DNA of 64,000 nt from Hymenobacter radiodurans (GTDB taxonomy: Bacteria > Bacteroidota > Bacteroidia > Cytophagales > Hymenobacteraceae): positions 1,426,001 to 1,490,000 of the forward strand of contig NZ_CP037922.1 in the NCBI RefSeq assembly GCF_004355185.1, read 5' to 3'. This document shows positions 52,601-61,672 of the stretch, piece by piece. A program made the position numbers and the translations under genes. A model generated the notes under the pieces. It was not told the origin of the DNA, made no database searches, and was given only the letters and a program-made list of their open reading frames with translations. Within the stretch, counting starts at the first letter, position 1. Each line of letters begins with the position of its first letter.

Positions 52601-55526
52601 TGTTAGCCCCGCTCAAGCTGGCCGTACTGGGCGTGGTGCCCACCTGGCTCCAGCTGTAGCTGGCAATCGAGCCATCATCGGTGCCGGTGCCGGTGAGTAC
52701 GACACTGTTGGTAGGTAGGGTGAGGGTCTTGTCGGCGCCGGCATTGGCCACGGGCGCCGGGTTGGTGGGCGTCGTGCCGCCCACACTGTAGATCTCGATG
52801 GCCGAGACCTTGGCGTTTTCCACCCCGCCCTCGCTGGCCAGCGAGCTGAAGGCCAGGTTGAGCGTGCCATCGGCGGCCGTCACAGTGACGGTTTCGCTGA
52901 TGGCCGTGAAATTGCCCCCCGCCTTTTGGAAGATGTCGTAGTTGTCGAGCACTTTGGTGCCTTCCGCGCTCACGTCGAAGACGCGCAGCCCGGGGCCCCA
53001 TTTGTCGATCTCGGCGAAGTGCAGCACGACCCGGTACTGCTGGCCGCTGGTGACGGGGAAGGCATAGGAGAAGAGGTTGCCGTAGCGCTCGCTCTGATAC
53101 AGGCCATCGTCGGTGGTGTTGGCAATGGCGGTGCTGGTCGTGTAGGAGTTGCCCGGGGCGGGGGTGAAGCTGTTATCGGCGGCAAACGTGCCCAGTGAGG
53201 TGGTCAGTTGCCCCCCGCCCGCGTTCACCCGGTACAAGGCCGTGCCTGCTTCCGCTGTAATGGTTACTTGGAACGTATCTTCCACGAACAAGCCTTCCGC
53301 GTCGGTTGCCCGAATGGTCACGTTTGCGGCGCTTACTGCATTCGGAGCGTACGTGAGCGTTAGGGTGGTTCCGCTGAGGGAAGCAGAAACTACGTTCGGG
53401 TCGGAGTTAGCTGCAATTGTTAGGGTAAGGTTGGCGGTGCCGCCGTTATCAGCGAAGACAGTAGCTAGGTTGAGCTGCGTGGGGGGGCTGTTTTTTGGTA
53501 CTGTAACATCCGCGATAGGAGTAGCGACCGTCGGAGCCGAAGCCGTAGGATTATCATTCACCCCGGATGCCCACTGTACCAAACGCTGGGCAAAGAGTTT
53601 GTTATCTACGCGGCTCAGTTGCGTACCCGCACCCGCATTCCAGAAGGCATTGCGATCAAAAAAGCCGAGTACTCGTCCTTGGCCCACTTTTGCGGCGGCA
53701 ATAGCGGCATCCGCGGGGGTTACGGCGCCATCCAAGCTGTTGAGCTTGGCGCAGCAGGCGGGCATATAAGCCAGAATGGTAGCCGGGGCGCTCGTCCGAA
53801 TAGGACTGGCTCCTTCTGCTTCAATCGTTAAGCCGCTGGTTTTATTAAATCCATTGATGTAGTGATCAACAGCCCACTGCGTTAAACTGAAAGTAGTCAC
53901 CCCATTATCCCGCAAGAACTGCATGCCAAACTGTTGGGTGAGGTCATTATCACTTAACGATCCCGCCGTACTATTAATGCCCCCTCCAAATGCTCCATCC
54001 GACCAAGCTACTAAGCCGCCCCCAGCGTTCACCCAGGTAGCCACAGCCGCTTTTTCGGCGTCGGTAAAGCGGCGATTATTAGAGCTTAAAATCAATACTT
54101 TGTATTGGTTTAGCGTAGTAGCATTTAGGGTGACACTAGCGTCCAAGGCTTCCGTGGTTACCATGCCAACATCCTTCAACGCCTGATTGAATTGCGACAT
54201 GCCTGTGGTGCCGGTATCTGAGAGTTTCATATCTACCTCGGCAGGCGGAATACTACCATAGAGGTAGAGGACCTTTACGGTCGCAGCGGACCCCGAAACC
54301 GTGAGAGACACGGGCAAGGTAACATTAGGGTACCCTGGCGCGGTTGCGGTAATCGTAGCGGAGTAGTTACCAGCTGTTAAGCCCGTTGTGTTCACCGTCA
54401 GCGTGACCTCACTGCCTCCTAACAAGTCTATAGTGCCTGTGGCTGGGCTTACTGTAAGCCATGCGGGGAGCTGGTTTGTGGCGATACTATAAGTAGGCGC
54501 GCCACTCAATGACCACAGCAATACCTCTTTGCTAGTCGTAGACCCCTGCGTAGCCGTTAACTGTACCTGGGCTGGTGAGAAGCCTATTGTATAATTAGGC
54601 GTGCGGGGAAAGTACCGCTTACGGGCGGTCGTTTGCGGGTTCGTGCGGGCGTTGAGGGAGCCGTTGGAGACAAATAGCTCTTCCCCGATTACTTCAGCGC
54701 TGGGGCCAAACAAATTAACGGGAAGCGGCGCCTGTTCGGCCCACGTGTCCGTGGCCGGGTCATACGTGGTGATCGTATTTAAAATATTATTATTCAGTGA
54801 AACGCCCCCCACCAGTGTTATTTTACCATCGGCAACAAAGGTGGCCGATTCACTGTGGGAGCGGGCATAAGGCAATGCCTTCAGGTCGGACCATGTGTTC
54901 GTAGTCGGATCATACACATTTGCCGCACTGACGTCTAGGACGGGGCCATCATGGCCAGTCTGGCCGCCGAGGGCATATATTTTGCCGGCCACGACCGCGC
55001 TGGCAAAGTGGCAGCGCGGCAGTGGCATAGGGGCAGCGTTACTCCAGCCCGCCGCGAGGTTATCTAAGTCCAGCACATAGTGGGCGGCATTGCCTGTTTG
55101 ACGGTCGGGCATCATACCCCCAAACGAGTACAGCTTACGCCCGACTCGAACGAGTGCATTCCCACCCATTACAGCTGGCAACTTGGGCCCACTACTCCAG
55201 GTGTTGGTGTTTACATCATAGATCTGCAGCGCGTCCGTGTTAGGCTTGCCGGCCTCCAGTCCTGTAAAGCCACCAGCGACGTATATCTTGCTCCCATCAG
55301 TGGCAACACCTGCGTGGGTGACCGGAAGAGGCATATCCGCCAGATACGTCCACGTGTTCGTGGCTGGGTCGTACGACTCACACTTGGGGGTAGTTCCTGT
55401 TTCGGCCGTAAAGAAGCCGGACATAACTTGCATTTTATTAGCCACCGAAACACTGACACCAACCCACTTAGGCGTGTTGGAAGGAGCAATGTTTACCCAA
55501 TCGGTTGTTTGCGTATTGGCCGTCAC
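49650..55526 (-). CDS. Giant T9SS protein, C-terminal part: Kelch, malectin, PKD and cadherin-like repeats
   Basis: The frame has 1958 residues and no signal peptide of its own. Residues 1-310 are Kelch repeats (SYDPATNTWTYLADMPLP, VYVAGG-like blades). Next come a BACON/Ig-like module (about 310-420), a ThuA/amidotransferase-like segment (VKVLYLYGS, VNAGGGLVAWSDG, about 425-660) and a cadherin-like module. Residues 762-1726 are 2.7 copies of a 356-residue unit: malectin-like carbohydrate binding (ALYRVNAGGGQL), PKD-like (PVANAGADKTL) and He_PIG-type (PPVLATIGPKT). The end is a type A T9SS sorting domain (VYPNPSSDGYFNIELP). The upstream frame 55523-58168 joins after one added G at 55562-55566, giving CRGATPFTATWDFLYVT-like continuity. 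Confidence 0.88.
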   Translation of the reverse strand: MTANTQTTDWVNIAPSNTPKWVGVSVSVANKMQVMSGFFTAETGTTPKCESYDPATNTWTYLADMPLPVTHAGVATDGSKIYVAGGFTGLEAGKPNTDALQIYDVNTNTWSSGPKLPAVMGGNALVRVGRKLYSFGGMMPDRQTGNAAHYVLDLDNLAAGWSNAAPMPLPRCHFASAVVAGKIYALGGQTGHDGPVLDVSAANVYDPTTNTWSDLKALPYARSHSESATFVADGKITLVGGVSLNNNILNTITTYDPATDTWAEQAPLPVNLFGPSAEVIGEELFVSNGSLNARTNPQTTARKRYFPRTPNYTIGFSPAQVQLTATQGSTTSKEVLLWSLSGAPTYSIATNQLPAWLTVSPATGTIDLLGGSEVTLTVNTTGLTAGNYSATITATAPGYPNVTLPVSLTVSGSAATVKVLYLYGSIPPAEVDMKLSDTGTTGMSQFNQALKDVGMVTTEALDASVTLNATTLNQYKVLILSSNNRRFTDAEKAAVATWVNAGGGLVAWSDGAFGGGINSTAGSLSDNDLTQQFGMQFLRDNGVTTFSLTQWAVDHYINGFNKTSGLTIEAEGASPIRTSAPATILAYMPACCAKLNSLDGAVTPADAAIAAAKVGQGRVLGFFDRNAFWNAGAGTQLSRVDNKLFAQRLVQWASGVNDNPTASAPTVATPIADVTVPKNSPPTQLNLATVFADNGGTANLTLTIAANSDPNVVSASLSGTTLTLTYAPNAVSAANVTIRATDAEGLFVEDTFQVTITAEAGTALYRVNAGGGQLTTSLGTFAADNSFTPAPGNSYTTSTAIANTTDDGLYQSERYGNLFSYAFPVTSGQQYRVVLHFAEIDKWGPGLRVFDVSAEGTKVLDNYDIFQKAGGNFTAISETVTVTAADGTLNLAFSSLASEGGVENAKVSAIEIYSVGGTTPTNPAPVANAGADKTLTLPTNSVVLTGTGTDDGSIASYSWSQVGTTPSTASLSGANTASLTASSLVAGTYTFALVVTDNLGKASAADQVTVTVNPATTPTNQPPVLATIGPKTVNALSALTFSAQATDPNAGQSLTFSLTGTIPTGATISSSGAFSWTPTAAQVGNHTITVVVSDGTATDSEAVSVTVNPATTTPPSSTALYRVNAGGGQLTTSLGTFAADNSFTPAPGNSYTTSTAIANTTDDGLYQSERYGNLFSYAFPVTSGQQYRVVLHFAEIDKWGPGLRVFDVSAEGTKVLDNYDIFQKAGGNFTAISETVTVTAADGTLNLAFSSLASEGGVENAKVSAIEIYSVGGTTPTNPAPVANAGADKTLTLPTNSVVLTGTGTDDGSIASYSWSQVGTTPSTASLSGANTASLTASSLVAGTYTFALVVTDNLGKASAADQVTVTVNPATTPTNQPPVLATIGPKTVNALSALTFSAQATDPNAGQSLTFSLTGTIPTGATISSSGAFSWTPTAAQVGNHTITVVVSDGTATDSEAVSVTVNPATTTPPSSTALYRVNAGGGQLTTSLGTFAADNSFTPAPGNSYTTSTAIANTTDDGLYQSERYGNLFSYAFPVTSGQQYRVVLHFAEIDKWGPGLRVFDVSAEGTKVLDNYDIFQKAGGNFTAISETVTVTAADGTLNLAFSSLASEGGVENAKVSAIEIYSVGGTTPTNPAPVANAGADKTLTLPTNSVVLTGTGTDDGSIASYSWSQVGTTPSTASLSGANTASLTASSLVAGTYTFALVVTDNLGKASAADQVTVTVNPATIPAGQQVTSFTLINADTDLPIRDLVAGDVLNLATLPTKNLNIRANTNPTVVGSVVFILSGTVNLTESESDPNAPYALYPTTGYNYHPWTPPVGSYTLKATPYTQGNGAGTAGTALTVNFTVTNQTALTASTTSTTLEEKELIFSTSLVNVYPNPSSDGYFNIELPEAFQGDITYTLVSSTGSKVSSGRVVLPAATSLLKLDFADKMSVIGEYYLHLKGAKIQTHVKLIRK
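50347..53243. repeat. Tandem repeat array, 1068-bp unit, about 2.7 copies
   Basis: Units begin at 50347, 51415 and 52483, exactly 1068 bases apart; the last is cut short at 53243. By eye the copies are identical at DNA level over their shared length, including silent positions. The period is 356 codons, so copy number can change without breaking the frame. Each full unit holds a malectin-like, a PKD-like and a cadherin-like domain. Confidence 0.95.
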
Positions 55527-58129
55527 ATAGAGAAAGTCCCAGGTAGCAGTGAAGGGCGTGGCCCCCGCGACGTGGCGATAACACCGACTGCATAGGCTTT
55601 GCCACTCTGCAGGGCGCTCAGAAGCGCCCCGCTTACCTGAATAGGGTTGCCTAGGTTAGTACTTGCTCCCCCGTTGATAGCGTACTTCGGCTGCACGGCG
55701 CCCGTCGTCGGGTTAACAACGAAAAAGAAGTCCAACGTGGAACTAGGAATGCCACCGGGTAAGGGAAAGGTCGTGGTCACCGGGGATCCAGCATTTTCAT
55801 AGACTACTTCGAGCCCACCTGTACCGTTATTGGCCGTGAGCGCTATTTTCAAGTAGTTATCTTGGTCCCCATTGCTGAGGTAAATTCCCTGTGACTGGAA
55901 ATTTTGAGGCGTCTTGTTATTAAAGAAAGGTCCCAGTAATCGTCCCTGCACCGTGAAGGGGGCTGTGGAAGCCTTCACCCCAAAATGAAAAGCATTTTCT
56001 TGGCTATTTAATGCTCCGAGAGCATCGCCGGGGGTTGTATTCACGACGGAAAAGGCACCTACCGCGCCCCCGGCAATGAGGTTGTTTTCATCAAATAACT
56101 CCGTATAAACGGTCGTCTTATTACTGAGCAAGCCAGTAAAGCCCACGCCGAACAGGCCTGTTCCGGGGCTATTGTTGAATAAGTCGTACTTGATGGGAAG
56201 GACCGTTGTCAACCCATTGGTGTTATCTAAAGGAAAGAAGTCGAAGTTGTCCGCAATGGCATCGTTATCATCGTCTATATCATTTAAATCCGAGATGTAA
56301 TCGCCATCAGCATCGGGGGGCATACTAGAGGCGGAACACGGCTGGGTAGCGTTATCAATCTCGTCCGCATTCGTATACCGGTCTAGGTCATCGTCGTTGC
56401 TATCGTATTTGCCCGTACAAACCAAAAAGTCCTGGGGCTCAAATATGGTAATAGCATTAGCTCCGTAGGTAACGGCCCATACGGATCCGGGAAAGATATC
56501 ATTATCACCCTGGGCAACAATATCTAAAGGGGTGGAGCCAAAACCTGAAGCAAAAGGGAGATCTTCATTTAATTTATTTGTTGTGTTCCGGGGGTTTGTT
56601 ACGTCAGTACCATCGGCCGTCAGGGCGATTTTAACGATGTTACCGTCAAAGCTGCAAGCCAGCAAGCTACCTTGCAGAGCTCCGCCAAAATTGGAAGCGG
56701 TATACTCCGCCATTCCATTCGTTGAGGCGGTAAACGTTAGCAGGTCCGTGCTCAGCGAGCTTCCGGGCATTTTAAAATCCCCTTCAATCGGATTTGCGTT
56801 TGCCACCGGAGGCCAGTCAGCAGGCAAGGGCGGGGTCCCAGTTTTGCTGGTGCGCCACACCCCGGAGGTGCCATTATGGGTATAGAGTCCAGCCCCAGCA
56901 GGGTTAGCTCTAGTGGGGTTGGGGTGACCCCCATAGTAGCTGCCCGGCGTATAGGTGTCCAGGCTGCCGACAAAGTCTAAATTATCGAGGTTATTGACTT
57001 GCCCTTCGCTCGGTGCAGGCCCGGTCGAGCCGGGTTCGCCCACGACATAGTTATTATTGGCATTGGCCGTACCCTCATTTTGGGGATAGCCTCCCCAGCC
57101 TTGGTTAGGACCGTTATCGATGGTATACATCCGCCGGGCCTTAGTAATCACTAAGTCATAAACATTGCGATAGCCAGGAGAATAAATCTGTACAGGCCCT
57201 CCTGCAACAATCTTCGCCTGGTTTAGCCCGTCATTCCCTCCAAAAGGGTCAAAAGGGTCGGAGCCATCCGGGTTGTTCGCCCGATCTGGGTCATCCAGCG
57301 TTGGGAGGTTATATTTAAAGGCGTTATTGCCGGTTCCCTGCGTAGGCAAGGCGTCAATGACCGTTAGATTAATCGAGAGGATAGCTGCTGAGAGCGCGTA
57401 CTCGGGCGTATACGCAAAGTTTTTGGACGTACCTCCTGCATTGGTGTGTCCCCCTTGGGCCACATACAAGATATTGGTTTTCTCATCCAACTGCATACCA
57501 TTAGAGGCGTGGTTCTCTTCCGAGCGCGGTAATCCACGCACTAAATCCAGCTTGGTCCAACTGGTGCCGCTACGCGTAAGTCTAGAAATAATGCCGGAGT
57601 TGGTATCCAAATTGAAATCGCCATCCGGACCACCAATGCGGCTGTCGCTGGAAGTGACATAAATAATTGGAGTAGCCGCCGTGCCTTTCACGAGTATGCC
57701 CGTAACCTGTCGGGTGGTGACGCTCGTGTTTAAACTTCCGTTATCGTTATGATTAGGAATTTGATTAATAAGGTGGATCACCTCTGTCGCCGTAACGGAG
57801 TAGTCATTAGCTGCATTTCTTTTGATAGTAAAAACCTGAATAATTCCAGCTTGTTGAGAGACGTATAAACGCCCATCAGGCCCAAATTGCAGAGAAGTGG
57901 GTTGACCTAGCGCGGTACCCTTCAACCCACTTGGGGCGAAGTTATACTGCGCATTAGCAAGCATCGTCCCGGCTATATCGATTGGCGGGAGTTTTGCTCC
58001 TTTCTTCTTTTCTTTTTGCGCTAGTACACTAGCAGGATAAATGCCCGATAGAAGTATACCTAGAATGGTAAGCCAACAAAAGCATCTCCTCCCGACAGAA
58101 TGCTTAACATAAAGTAGGTGCTGATTCAT
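55523..58129 (-). CDS. Giant T9SS protein, N-terminal part: secreted beta-propeller region
   Basis: From the ATG at 58129 (MNQHLLYVKHSVG) it has a signal peptide (GILLSGIYPASVLAQ). A beta-propeller of the sorbosone-dehydrogenase/NHL type follows at about 60-520: PTSLQFGPDGRLYVSQQ, SEENHASNGMQLDEKTN and YSPGYRNVYDLVIT. Residues 575-630 are Asp/Asn-rich calcium-binding loops (DDDLDRYTNADEID, DADGDYISDLNDIDDDND). The rest looks like a lectin-type beta sandwich (YLSNGDQDNYLKIAL). The frame ends three codons into the next one, at five C (55562-55566). With one more base the whole gene encodes about 2826 residues with a single signal peptide and a single sorting domain. It is probably a surface carbohydrate-binding protein. 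Confidence 0.85.
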   Translation of the reverse strand: MNQHLLYVKHSVGRRCFCWLTILGILLSGIYPASVLAQKEKKKGAKLPPIDIAGTMLANAQYNFAPSGLKGTALGQPTSLQFGPDGRLYVSQQAGIIQVFTIKRNAANDYSVTATEVIHLINQIPNHNDNGSLNTSVTTRQVTGILVKGTAATPIIYVTSSDSRIGGPDGDFNLDTNSGIISRLTRSGTSWTKLDLVRGLPRSEENHASNGMQLDEKTNILYVAQGGHTNAGGTSKNFAYTPEYALSAAILSINLTVIDALPTQGTGNNAFKYNLPTLDDPDRANNPDGSDPFDPFGGNDGLNQAKIVAGGPVQIYSPGYRNVYDLVITKARRMYTIDNGPNQGWGGYPQNEGTANANNNYVVGEPGSTGPAPSEGQVNNLDNLDFVGSLDTYTPGSYYGGHPNPTRANPAGAGLYTHNGTSGVWRTSKTGTPPLPADWPPVANANPIEGDFKMPGSSLSTDLLTFTASTNGMAEYTASNFGGALQGSLLACSFDGNIVKIALTADGTDVTNPRNTTNKLNEDLPFASGFGSTPLDIVAQGDNDIFPGSVWAVTYGANAITIFEPQDFLVCTGKYDSNDDDLDRYTNADEIDNATQPCSASSMPPDADGDYISDLNDIDDDNDAIADNFDFFPLDNTNGLTTVLPIKYDLFNNSPGTGLFGVGFTGLLSNKTTVYTELFDENNLIAGGAVGAFSVVNTTPGDALGALNSQENAFHFGVKASTAPFTVQGRLLGPFFNNKTPQNFQSQGIYLSNGDQDNYLKIALTANNGTGGLEVVYENAGSPVTTTFPLPGGIPSSTLDFFFVVNPTTGAVQPKYAINGGASTNLGNPIQVSGALLSALQSGKAYAVGVIATSRGPRPSLLPGTFSM

Positions 58130-58461
58130 AACACGTGATATTGAAAGGATGTTGAACACTGACCACAATCACCCCAAATGTTAATTTAAATGACTGAAAA
58201 TCAGTTAATAGATAAAAGTACGGTGAGCGCAAACTATCCTAAAGCGGCAAAAGCCGGTTAGGTATATCTTGAAATTTGTGTGTGCTGAGTGTAAGGCTAT
58301 GAATGCTCCTCCCTTAGGATAAAAAGTGAAAGCCTGGGCTTGGCATTGAGGGCTAATAAAGCATAGCCAGCGTCAACCTCGTAAGCCTACTTCTTTCCAA
58401 GAGATCTGCCTATAATCAGACCGCACTATGACCCGGTCATCTGAGGCAGTACCAAGCAGGC

Positions 58462-59136
58462 TTAGTAGGCGTTAGGTTGGCGGCCTAACCATAGGCCAAG
58501 CGTGCGGGCGATGATATGCACATCCAGCAGGAGGGACCAATTATGCAAATACCAGAGGTCCGCCTTGACGCGGTTTTCCATGGCGCTGAGTTCCTTTGTT
58601 TCGCCTCGGTGGCCGTTGACTTGGGCCCATCCCGTGATTCCGGGACATACGCAGTGGCGCACCATGAAGTAATCAATAGCTTGCGCGTAAACTTCAGTTT
58701 GACGCAGCATATGCGGCCGGGGCCCAACGACCGACATATCGCCGCGTAACACATTAATAAACTGCGGCAACTCGTCGAGATTATTACGTCGCATAAACGC
58801 CCCTACTCGCGTTACGCGCGGGTCGTTAGGGCAGGCCTGCCGCAGGTCAGCTTCGGTATTGAGACGCATGCTGCGAAATTTCAAGCAGTAAAAGGGCTTC
58901 CCGTTGCAGCCTGTACGTAACTGCTTAAAGAAAACAGGCCCTCGTGACTCTAGGCGAATGAGTAAAGCTAAGAGCGGAGCCAACCAACTCAGGACAAATA
59001 GGACGGCCACTAAAGCTACTATAATATCAAAGGTGCGCTTCAGGCCGTGGTTGACGGTAATCGAGCTGCGATGTACATCAGAAGCGAGTACATACTCGAT
59101 ACTTTTCGTCTGCGGCGTAGTATAAGAGTGTATCAT
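58462..59136 (-). CDS. Polyprenyl-phosphate sugar-1-phosphate transferase
   Basis: The product has 224 residues and belongs to the bacterial sugar transferase family (WcaJ/PglC type), which loads the first sugar phosphate onto undecaprenyl phosphate for surface polysaccharide. One membrane helix lies near 35-60 (LKRTFDIIVALVAVLFVLS). Motifs are GPVFFKQLRTG, FYCLKFRSMR, NLDELPQFINVLRGDMSVVGPRPH and PGITGWAQVNG. It has the short PglC-like length and lacks the multi-helix N-terminus of full WcaJ. It opens the polysaccharide/sorting region. The downstream 58169-58461 holds no supported gene. Confidence 0.92.
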   Translation of the reverse strand: MIHSYTTPQTKSIEYVLASDVHRSSITVNHGLKRTFDIIVALVAVLFVLSWLAPLLALLIRLESRGPVFFKQLRTGCNGKPFYCLKFRSMRLNTEADLRQACPNDPRVTRVGAFMRRNNLDELPQFINVLRGDMSVVGPRPHMLRQTEVYAQAIDYFMVRHCVCPGITGWAQVNGHRGETKELSAMENRVKADLWYLHNWSLLLDVHIIARTLGLWLGRQPNAY

Positions 59137-59889
59137 GTGCGTTTAATAGTTTCTTATTAGGCGACTAACACATTTTTTCGATCCATAGGTCTTCTCAGCT
59201 TTACTTCTCAAAGTCCAAAAACAACTCTGTAAACCATGTAAAATTCTATTTATATACTTATCCTATATTTTTTATAAACATAGCAATAAATGTCTGCTTT
59301 TCTAAAGTTTAAATCAAAAAAAATCTTCGAATATAAATAGAAGAGTTACGTAATTGCTCTATTTATATTCGAAGATTGAATATAAATATAATTGTATTGA
59401 AATTATATTTATCTGTTATTCAGCTGAATAACTCAGTAATCAAGAGCGATTGGCAAGTGTATTTCAGTCAGCATGAAGACTAGATAGGGGAAACGTTACC
59501 AAGAAGGATAGATTAGTTGTTTCCTATACCTTCACACCTGTAGCTTAATACACCTTTTAAAGAGCTAGTTGGGCGTAGGAAAACAGTCAGCGAGTACGGA
59601 GGCTCTAGCTACGCATCCCCAATGGGCAGAATTTGCGTATGATTATCCAAGCTTACAGTAAGGGCACTTACGCCTCTAAATGTTAAAGCGCAGGGTATTG
59701 TACATAAGCGCGACTACTCGCAATAAGCAAGCTATAGGGTGCGCATCCTAAAACTTTTAAGTGACCCGATATATTAGCCTATGGATAAAGACTTGCCTCG
59801 GGCAACAAACGATGAGGCAACGAGTAATCACACTACGATCTGTCCAGTCAAATTAAGTAGCAGGCTTAAATATTGTTTTACACGTATTG
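59137..59889. other. AT-rich intergenic region
   Basis: About 750 bases with no coding potential that I can support. It contains the upstream region of the sugar transferase and the 19-bp palindrome at 59322-59377. Base composition is clearly more AT-rich than in the first 58 kb. Confidence 0.6.
59322..59377. repeat. Perfect 19-bp AT-rich inverted repeat
   Basis: AATCTTCGAATATAAATAG is matched by its exact complement across an 18-base loop. It could be a terminator, a regulator site or a remnant of a mobile element end. No T run is closely attached. Confidence 0.7.
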
Positions 59890-60093
59890 CTAGTCCTTAC
59901 GTACTTGGTTATTATAATCCTGGCGTAGCGTTTCCAATTGTCGTGACATGGCTTCGAGTTCCTGGATAAGGATGCCAGCTTGCTTTCCATAAGAAGTATG
60001 GGGGTTGGTCCAAGCCAAGAATTGCTTTAGCTCCGCTTTGGCAAATCGCAGCAGCGTGCTAGCATTCTCGATAAATTCGTCTTCCGGCTCCAT
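59890..60093 (-). CDS. Hypothetical small protein
   Basis: The open frame has 67 residues, starting MEPEDEFIENASTLLRFAKAELKQ. The content is helical and charged, ending in a likely coiled coil (QELEAMSRQLETLRQDYNNQ), which is unusual for random frame. It lies alone in a gene-poor stretch. No family is recognised and no promoter stands out. It may be a real small gene. Confidence 0.45.
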   Translation of the reverse strand: MEPEDEFIENASTLLRFAKAELKQFLAWTNPHTSYGKQAGILIQELEAMSRQLETLRQDYNNQVRKD

Positions 60094-60760
60094 AGAAAAA
60101 CTGCCATCTGTTTTAGCGTCTCAGCTCTTTCGCAAACCATCCAAAGGCTGGAACACTTAATAACGAGCAGTGCTTAAAGTTCAATATCTATCATGCTAAG
60201 ATAAGTTATAGACTCGTCAATTACTTAGTAAGCGTTTTAGGAAAGGGTCAGCTGACCAAAGGGATGGGGAAGAAGTATGGGAGCCGTCTAACTACGCCAG
60301 CGTGCTTTTGGTTCTAATTTATTTGGGTATTAGGTAGCTTTCAGCGCTGGCTTCGCACCACTTTGTAATACACTTAACGGCCTGAAATCACCGGTATCAG
60401 GGGCTACTCCTGGGGCGAGGGCAGCATCACCCCAGGATTGATCTATTACCAAACCGCGACGCTACAGCTCCCTCTATCTAAAGCCCTCGGCTATAGGAAC
60501 CAAGGCGAGCCAGCGGATACCTGACCATCTATTATATAACCCCTTAGCGCACTCGTTTGTAAACCTGTCCTACTACCCCTTAAGGGCGACGGAGCCGGGG
60601 CCGAGCAGGACTCGGTAAAGAAGAAAGACAACTGCTTGAAGTGCTTGCCAAGAAAGTTACTTGGTAGACTTACAGTTAAACCATTCCTCTATTAACAAGA
60701 TCATTTACTGCTCATCTTGGTCTGTATTTTATACCTATTCAATATTAAATAAAGCCTAGA
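60094..60760. other. Gene-poor stretch with possible decayed coding sequence
   Basis: No intact gene is seen. Around 60395-60535 one plus frame reads GYSWGEGSITPGLIYYQT and then LQLPLSKALGYRNQGEP before a stop. That is compositionally protein-like and could be a relic, but no family is recognised and neither start nor frame is complete. Confidence 0.35.
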
Positions 60761-61672
60761 TTAACGTATTTCGTTAAATTTATCAAATAATTTATTATTA
60801 ATAGCAGAAATAGTACTTAATTTTTCGATCGGTACTGCCAATTTATTGCCATCACGATGTGATGCATTCTCCTCGATTAAAGTGTAATCTTTGTGGCAAA
60901 AAATACCTAAAAAAGGCCTATTAGCAATCAAGTTAAAGATCTTGTATTTTTCCGGAAAAAGTAAATCCAATTCAATGCTAAACTCTCTCTCGTTGGCACT
61001 CCATTCAAAAAAAACAACTGGTCTATAAGTATCCAGAGTATGGCGGAGACCACGAAGTGCTTGAGGCTCGAAGCCTTCAATATCCATCTTTATAAAATCG
61101 ATTTTAGATAGCTTTAATGTTTTTACATATTCATCACCTCTTCTTATAGGAAGCGTTATTTTAAATGAGTTATCAACAGAAGTAGCAATAAAGGAGCCTG
61201 ACCCCGTATTATGTTCTGACGGTGGAGTAAAAAGCGAATCTTCATCTGCCTCTCCCAAAGCAATTTCATGTACTTTAATATTCGTTATAGCATTGGCTTT
61301 AATTTTTTCGTGAATTTTAGCTATAACTTTGGGAAAAGGTTCAAAGGAGTGTACTTCCTTCGCTATAGTAGAGGCGTAAAGGGAGTGGTGGCCAATATTA
61401 GCGCCAATATCTAATACGATAGGATCTACAATTTTCGCTAATGTGTCACGCATTAATTCTAGTTCCTCGCCGGAGTACGCCCCATAATAATAGGTGCTCC
61501 AATCAACAAAAACGGAAAGGTCGCCTGTATACGTTTTACCAAAAAATGGTACCGTGAATGGTTTACTTGGTGAGGTATCAGGGTTGTTGAAGGCACGGAT
61601 TATTCGATCACGTATACCAAAGCGAATCCATTTTTGATGACCAATGTAGCGAAGTAATGGCTGGATGAACAT
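60761..61672 (-). CDS. FkbM family methyltransferase
   Basis: This SAM-dependent methyltransferase has 303 residues. The FkbM marks are VLDIGANIGHHSLYAS (SAM site, about residue 95), VHSFEPFPKV, FIKMDIEGFEPQALRGL and VVFFEWSANE. Such enzymes O-methylate sugars in polysaccharides and glycolipids or small molecules. Codon use is AT-rich compared with genes before 58 kb. It is in line with the exosortase genes but separated from them by about 234 bases. A role in surface-glycan decoration is inferred from the sugar transferase nearby. Confidence 0.9.
   Translation of the reverse strand: MFIQPLLRYIGHQKWIRFGIRDRIIRAFNNPDTSPSKPFTVPFFGKTYTGDLSVFVDWSTYYYGAYSGEELELMRDTLAKIVDPIVLDIGANIGHHSLYASTIAKEVHSFEPFPKVIAKIHEKIKANAITNIKVHEIALGEADEDSLFTPPSEHNTGSGSFIATSVDNSFKITLPIRRGDEYVKTLKLSKIDFIKMDIEGFEPQALRGLRHTLDTYRPVVFFEWSANEREFSIELDLLFPEKYKIFNLIANRPFLGIFCHKDYTLIEENASHRDGNKLAVPIEKLSTISAINNKLFDKFNEIR

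Noticed and set aside
50325..53769. Repeated plus- and minus-strand frames across the tandem array
   Set aside because: They recur every 1068 bases as shadows of the same coding repeat in other frames and have low-complexity composition.
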